In this document: in pieces, positions 59,507-64,000 of the stretch | Layout: every line of letters begins with the position of its first letter | Numbering within the stretch: position 1 is the first letter of the stretch | Assembly: GCA_023375785.1 (NCBI GenBank) | Contig: SZWC01006816.1 | Span: 57,210-121,209, forward strand | Source of the DNA: Penium margaritaceum | Lineage: Eukaryota > Streptophyta > Zygnematophyceae > Desmidiales > Peniaceae | Direction of reading: 5' to 3' | Length of the DNA: 64,000 nucleotides | Made by a program: the position numbers and the translations under genes | The notes under the pieces: generated by a model | What the model was told of the DNA's origin: nothing | Databases searched by the model: none | The model's input: only the letters and a program-made list of their open reading frames with translations

Positions 59507-59560
59507 ATCTTGCCACTACAAGTTGATCTGCTCCGAGGGTAAAACGCCTGTGGTCGGTGA

Positions 59561-60269
59561 TATGAGACGGGTGATTTGAGCTCACTTGCTTACAATCAAG
59601 CGAGCTCATATTTCCAGTTGGCCAACCCATCCTTGGGTGAGCCCAGATGCACTTTCGCCAAGCCAGGTCTCCTGTTCTTCTACTAGTCCATTATATTTTG
59701 TTTCTTCTTGTTTTTATTTTCATTTTCCTTTTTCTTGCTACTCCTTGATCAAGACCCCGACATGTGGGGTTTGTCCTGGTGCCAGAGGGAGAACAAACTC
59801 GGGAGACCAATTTTAGGTCTTGTTTTCTATTCTTGTTCACTCCCTTTCTTACGGTCGAGACCCTTGCGCATGGGAGTCTGACCCCGTGCACTTGGAGACC
59901 ACTGTTGACATGTCGTTGGTTGTTTGAACGCCCGTTCTGACGTCCTTGGCATTGGCGATGCCCCATCCGGGATAGTGCTGGCTTCCACCAATGCACTATC
60001 CTACCTTTACGGGCCACCTTTTCCATTGTACACCCCTCCATCGTGACTCCAGCCAGCAACTCCATCTTTGTCTCCTCCGCCAACTTGATCAGTTCACGAG
60101 TTGCAGCCTGGTCCGGCCTCTCTAGCCTCCATGTTCCCTTCCCGTCCTCGGCCTTTGGATGTTCCCTTCAGTCTGAGTTTGGCTGTCAAGTCCTGGGGTC
60201 ACCGTTGTTCCTCAGATAGAGCCCTTTGAGGTGCATCAAGTGGTGGTATTGTGTCGCCTCTGAGGTAAA
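59561..60269. other. Unassigned stretch with one hairpin
   Basis: No gene recognised. At 59578-59607 lies a hairpin with GAGCTC outer arms and CTTG/CAAG inner arms around an 8-base loop, next to the gypsy remnant. The rest is T/C-rich and may hold the lost gypsy LTR or the 5' part of fragment H. Confidence 0.45.
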
Positions 60270-61040
60270 TTGAGCATTGGCAGTCGTTCACCATGCCGAG
60301 TCTTCTTGCTGTAACTTCTGGTCATGTAGATTACTCTCTTGTACTGATTTACAGTGTCACACAATATCATGTGACGGCTCCTTCTCGTGTATTGAGTGGC
60401 TTTTAGATCATCGATTCCGGAGCCACTGACCACATGACGTCGTCCCGTGTCACTTTTGCCACATTGGAGCCTGTCGGTGACATACGCTTTGTCCACAATG
60501 GCTCTAGCCAGTTGTTATCATTTCAGGGCATTAGTGTTTTGCATTTTTTTGGTTCATCGGGTGACGTCTTCTTACCTGATGTCCTCTTTGTCCCTGCGCT
60601 TGAGGTCAGCTTGCTACTTGTCACTACCTTGGATGATGAGGGCATGGACTTTGTTTCTGGCATAGGAACTGTGTCATTTTTTTCCGTCTGGCCATCTTGT
60701 TCTTTGTGGTTTTTGTTGTGACAAGTTGCATCGTGTGCCCTTGTTTGCACTGTCGCCAACCGCCATGGCCGCAGAGCATGTGCATGTTGCTCCCTCGCTT
60801 TCTCTTGTGCATCCATGTTTGCTCCATCACCTCTTGTGTCGCGTGCATAATACCACCATACATAACCTCCTGCGTCATCAGCCTACTGTTGGTATTCACC
60901 GAGGTACATTTCCTATGCTTTACACTGCTAACTGCCTTGATTGTGCACAAGGCAATCTGCATTGCCCATCCTTTCTATCGTTTGACTCTAGCATGCTGCA
61001 TCCCCTGAGAGTCTCTTTGCGAATCTAATGGGACAAACGG
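60270..61040 (+). pseudogene. Copia fragment H: protease and pre-integrase
   Basis: Co-linear with element E: protease IIDSGATDHMTSSRVTF (near 60413), GSSQLLSFQGISVL, LFVPALEVSLL and VTTLDDEGMDF. Then come the pre-integrase His/Cys motif (HNTTIHNLL, CLDCAQGNLH) and, after a frameshift, ANLMG just before 61036. A TAG replaces the Trp before IIDSG. It breaks off where the LTR of element G begins, so G inserted into it. The rest of H must lie beyond the window. Confidence 0.82.
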
Positions 61041-61060
61041 TGCTTCATTTGGTTAAGCAT

Positions 61061-61286
61061 GGAGCAAGCTAGCTCCAAAAAAACCCTAGGGCGGCTGACA
61101 GGTTTTTACTACAAGTGCTCGAGTAACAAGGTACTCCCTTATTACGGGTGAGACTCGCTAATCGAGTCTCACCCGTCGGCCGGCAAGCCTCGCTCGCCGG
61201 CGCTCGACAGGGTGCGAGGGCGAAATCGCCCTATGCGCCCAGAAAAGGTGCGACAGCACCTGCGAAGTCACCATCTGTGCCAGATG
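61061..61286. repeat. Cluster of seven short inverted repeats
   Basis: In order: GGAGC/GCTCC (61061-61076); AAAAACC/GGTTTTT (61079-61107); GAGTA/TACTC (61121-61136); ACGGGTGAGACTCG/CGAGTCTCACCCGT with loop CTAAT (61144-61176); GCCGGC..AGC/GCT..GCCGGC with loop CTC (61179-61201); AGGGCGA/TCGCCCT with loop AA (61217-61232); AGGTGC/GCACCT with loop GACA (61246-61261). CATCTG/CAGATG with loop TGC (61272-61286) follows. They do not overlap. Confidence 0.85.
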
Positions 61287-61559
61287 TTAGGAAACCAAAA
61301 AACAGTCCTACAAAGTTGCAAGTTGGAGTCTAATCTAGGTCTCGCATCACAGCGAGCACAGTATGCCACATGAATCTCAAGAACAGAACTAGGTCTGCTA
61401 GCGGGGGCAGGCAAGGGTCGACGGCCGGCGGAGTGCGTGAGATAAGAGGACGACACCGCCATGCGATGGGCTTGGCGAGCGCGTGTCTCCGCTGTCAATG
61501 TGGATCACCACCGACCGCCGAGTCCTCATGCACTGCACACCCGAGGGCACATACGCACG

Positions 61560-61568
61560 AATATATAT
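61560..61568 (-). promoter_or_regulatory. TATA box candidate of the G LTR
   Basis: TATATATAT lies about 14 bp inside the LTR start on the minus strand. It is the only clear TATA motif of this LTR. The assignment as promoter rests on position and sequence alone. Confidence 0.45.
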
Positions 61569-61579
61569 ACAGAGGGTTA

Positions 61580-64000
61580 TCACGCCCCCTTGGCCGAGGG
61601 TGTTGCATGCATGCAGCCAAGCAGATGGAGCTGAGAGATGAGGGAGGAGGATGGGAGTGCCTTAGTGAGAAAGTCAGCAAGTTGCTCACTTCCAGGCACC
61701 GCACACACTTGGACAATGTCTGCTTCCACTGCTTCTCGAACAAAGTGATGTTCAACTCCTATGTGCTTAGTGCGTGGATGCAGTACGCCATCATTCGCTG
61801 TGATACGACGTGCAGCAGAACTATCACTATACAGTGGTACGGCCCCCACAATGATGCCCAGCTCTCCCAACAGCCGTTGCAGCCAAGTTGCTTCACATGC
61901 AGCTTCCCCCAATGCCATGTATTCTGCTTCAGCCACACTACGTGCAACACATGACTGCTTTGCACTGCGCCATGACATAGTAGTGCCCCATAGACGGAAG
62001 ACATACCCCCCCCGACTGCGTGCATTTCTGTCCCGTGCATAGTCGCTGTCACAATATCCATCGAGCAAGGGACCAGTGCCAGGGGAGAAGACAAGGCCCA
62101 TGGATGCAGTGTCAAACACATAACGCAGAAGTTTCAGCAAAGCCTTTTGATGCGCACTGCGGGGTTGCTGGCTGAATTGGGCGAGAGTGTTCACTGCACA
62201 GGCAATATCTGGTCGGGTGGTGGAGGAAAGGTAGGTGAGGCTGCCAGTGATCTGTCTGTACAGTGTGGGATCTGTGTCAGGTCCGTAGTCTGTGGTGTGA
62301 GGGTCAAGAAGATGTCCGTAGACATCTGGGCTCATCGGTGAATTCTGTGTGGGGAGATGTTGCACAAGGTGAGAGATTCGATCTGTTAAATGTGCTATGA
62401 ACCGTCCCTGGTGCAATGTTAAGGTGCGTGCAGCTCTGTTGCGCGTGATGGTCATGCCTAGGAAATTGTGTGCCTCTCCCAGGTCAGTCATGCGGTAATG
62501 TGCAGTGAGCAGTGCTTTTGTGTCTTGAACAAGAGAGAGAGAAGGTGAAAGAATCAGTAGGTCATCCACATACACAAGAAGGGCGACTGGAGTGCCACGA
62601 ACACTGCGGATGAACAGGGAGGGATCGGACAGACTTTGTAGAAATCCTCCAATTTCTAGTGTTCGGCTGATTTCCTTGTTCCAGCACCGTGGCGCCTGTT
62701 TCAGTCCGTACAGTGCCTTTAGCAGTAGCCAAACTCTGTCTGTTCCGTCTGTGAACCCTGGCGGTTGTTCCACATAAATATCCTCTTCTAGTGGTCCGTT
62801 CAGGAAAGCATTCTTGACATCCATTTGGTGTATTTCCCAGTCCTCGTGTGCCGCAACTCCCAGCAGCACGCGACCTGACGTGTACTTGCCCACAGGAGCG
62901 TAAGTGTCCGTAAAGTCTTGCCCTGGTATCTGGTGGAAACCCTTGGCTACCAGTCGAGCCTTGTATTTCTCAAACAAGCCCTGGATATTCCGTTTGACCT
63001 TGAACACCCACTTTAGGTCAATGGCTTTACGTCCGGGGGGAAGAGGCACCAGTTGATAAACTTCATGCTCGAGGAGAGCGTTCAGCTCATCGTTCATAGC
63101 CTTTTCCCATTCTGTTGCGTCAGGGCGCCCCCTTGCCTCGTCGACAGTAAGAGGCTCTGGGGGGATATGCACAGGTTGTGTGAGGCCAGCAGTGTGATAG
63201 AACTGTCTGTAATCCACCCTGGCCACGTTTCGCTGTGAGCGACGGACTGGATCAGGCTGGACAGGACTGGTTTGCACTGGGGTCAGCCCAGGTGGCGACC
63301 CTGAGGAGTCTGCACTGATGCTAGCAAGATCAGCCGGAGTGAGCAAGTCAGCAGGGACCGGTGTAACCTGGCCTGTGACCTTCTGCTCCCTCGAGATTGG
63401 TGTAACCTTATGTTGTGTGGTGGGGACAAAGATGGGTACACTCACGTACTCAGGGTACCGTTCAGGCACAGTGAGCACCGGTGCATGCTTGAGTCCCTTG
63501 AACACCTTGTATGGCATGTGTTCTAGGAAGGACGCATCACGACTCTCAACAAACGTATGATGCACGGGGTCCCAAAACCTCCATGCCTTCGAGGCATGAG
63601 AGACTCCGACAAAGACACACCATCTACCTCGTGGGCTCAATTTATGGCTACGTTGTGGGTCAGCAAGCCACACACACGCCATAGTGCCCCACACCCGTGC
63701 AGGGCGTAAGTCTGCCTTCTGCTTGAACCATCTCTCCCAGGGAGTGATGGTTCTGGGCAGAGGCCCTTGAGGTATTCTGTTCCACACCCAAGTAATGTAC
63801 TTGACAGCCTCCTCCCAGAAACCAAACGTCAGACCTGACTCTGCCAGAAGGGTACGCAGAGCATCGCCTAACGTTCTGTGCCATCTCTCGGCCACCCCAT
63901 TTTGTTGAGGGGTATACGGTGCAGTGGTTTGATGCACAATGCCTCTAGTTTTCAGGTCTGTTTCGAGTGGACCCAGAAATTCTCCGCCCCTGTCTGTACG
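61580..64000 (-). CDS. Copia element G pol, intact in the window, 5' partial
   Basis: 806 codons are open from the window edge to TGA at 61580-61582. The frame enters inside the integrase core (RTDRGGEFLG, TAPYTPQQNGVAERWH) and continues through the copia integrase C-terminal GKARR-type region (RPARVWG, KLSPRGRWCVFVG, FWDPVHHTFVESRDA), a linker, the RT and RNase H. The RT has KAIDLKWVFKVK, QMDVKNAFLNGP, LKALYGLKQAPRCWNK and the YVDD active site; RNase H has LDGYCDSDYA, EAEYMALGEAA and YSDSSAARRI. It ends TKALPSSS...SAKGA. No nonsense codon or frameshift is present and every Gln is CAG or CAA. It is the youngest element here and may be capable of moving, depending on the part beyond 64000. Confidence 0.95.
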   Translation of the reverse strand, partial: RTDRGGEFLGPLETDLKTRGIVHQTTAPYTPQQNGVAERWHRTLGDALRTLLAESGLTFGFWEEAVKYITWVWNRIPQGPLPRTITPWERWFKQKADLRPARVWGTMACVWLADPQRSHKLSPRGRWCVFVGVSHASKAWRFWDPVHHTFVESRDASFLEHMPYKVFKGLKHAPVLTVPERYPEYVSVPIFVPTTQHKVTPISREQKVTGQVTPVPADLLTPADLASISADSSGSPPGLTPVQTSPVQPDPVRRSQRNVARVDYRQFYHTAGLTQPVHIPPEPLTVDEARGRPDATEWEKAMNDELNALLEHEVYQLVPLPPGRKAIDLKWVFKVKRNIQGLFEKYKARLVAKGFHQIPGQDFTDTYAPVGKYTSGRVLLGVAAHEDWEIHQMDVKNAFLNGPLEEDIYVEQPPGFTDGTDRVWLLLKALYGLKQAPRCWNKEISRTLEIGGFLQSLSDPSLFIRSVRGTPVALLVYVDDLLILSPSLSLVQDTKALLTAHYRMTDLGEAHNFLGMTITRNRAARTLTLHQGRFIAHLTDRISHLVQHLPTQNSPMSPDVYGHLLDPHTTDYGPDTDPTLYRQITGSLTYLSSTTRPDIACAVNTLAQFSQQPRSAHQKALLKLLRYVFDTASMGLVFSPGTGPLLDGYCDSDYARDRNARSRGGYVFRLWGTTMSWRSAKQSCVARSVAEAEYMALGEAACEATWLQRLLGELGIIVGAVPLYSDSSAARRITANDGVLHPRTKHIGVEHHFVREAVEADIVQVCAVPGSEQLADFLTKALPSSSLISQLHLLGCMHATPSAKGA

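Larger units (their letters stand above)
55639..59560 (-). mobile_element. Decayed Ty3/gypsy element
   Basis: Minus-strand gag, protease, RT, RNase H and integrase appear in that order (integrase after RNase H identifies gypsy, not copia). The 3' part is cut at the edge of element C. I could not identify LTRs or a primer-binding site. Frameshifts and nonsense codons are frequent, and catalytic residues are lost in protease, RT and integrase, so this is the oldest large element in the window. Confidence 0.9.
61041..61582 (-). repeat. 3' LTR of element G, hairpin-rich
   Basis: The boundaries fit TG...CA: plus-axis TGCTTC at 61041 and TTATCA at 61582. On the minus strand it begins TGATAACCC right after the purine stretch AAGGGGGCG, and its TGA doubles as the pol stop. 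A TATATATA box follows about 14 bp into the LTR, which would make U3 very short. The far third (61061-61286) is a series of short perfect inverted repeats. The partner LTR is outside the window, so the boundaries are inferred. Confidence 0.7.

Noticed and set aside
652-61286. CRISPR array
   Set aside because: No direct repeats with unique spacers of regular length occur. The regular repeats are simple satellites and the genome is eukaryotic.

Overview
The window is eukaryotic nuclear DNA, most probably from a green alga (Viridiplantae). The only host gene I recognise is a three-exon V-ATPase proteolipid subunit c on the minus strand. Its protein carries the green-lineage signature between TM helices 2 and 3 ([16 protein letters not shown]). 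Nearly everything else is repeats. I cannot name the species; a prasinophyte-type alga with a bloated genome would fit, but that is inference.

Layout. 1-651: A/T-rich flank. 652-13259: a 12.6 kb array of a degenerate hexanucleotide, GACTC(C/T/G/A), with an older higher-order repeat of about 0.6-0.9 kb. The long Asp-Ser, Thr-Pro, Glu-Ser, Ser-Arg and Val-Gly reading frames in it are by-products of the 6-bp period. 13260-21055: pieces of Ty1/copia elements (A: gag-protease-integrase; F: RNase H end plus LTR), a hairpin-rich G-run insertion, a (GT)n tract, a 30-bp minisatellite and a 9-bp GTAGCAGCC array. 21056-36558: minus-strand copia element D, split by a complete minus-strand copia element E (27463-35626) flanked by a perfect 5-bp target duplication TGCGA. 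36559-40060: an island without recognisable transposons that holds the V-ATPase gene and an assembly gap. 40061-47939: full-length plus-strand copia element B. 47963-55638: full-length minus-strand copia element C of the same family, tail to tail with B and only 23 bp away, so B and C form a ~15.6 kb inverted repeat. 55639-59560: a decayed minus-strand Ty3/gypsy element. 60270-61040: copia fragment H, interrupted by element G (61041 to past the window end), whose visible pol is fully open.

B, C, D and F are one family: ~640-bp LTRs starting TGTTRTGATTTG, PBS TGGTATCAGAGC-type, a GCA-rich leader of ~1 kb in the three copies that retain it, then gag and pol in the copia order protease-integrase-RT-RNase H. 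E is a second, younger family with different LTRs but the same polypurine tract and two extra leader reading frames, one encoding a hydrophobic hairpin-like segment. G is a third type with a hairpin-studded LTR.

Most interesting signals: the GACTC array with its higher-order structure; the extra leader frames of E; the run of perfect hairpins in the G LTR; the B/C giant inverted repeat; and the pattern of nonsense codons. In-frame TAG in the copia copies nearly always sits where a sister copy has CAG (Gln), or replaces TGG in a CTGG context, while every copia pol terminus seen here is TGA. I favour CHG-methylation-driven C-to-T decay over stop-codon reassignment, because G keeps 806 open codons without any TAG or TAA.
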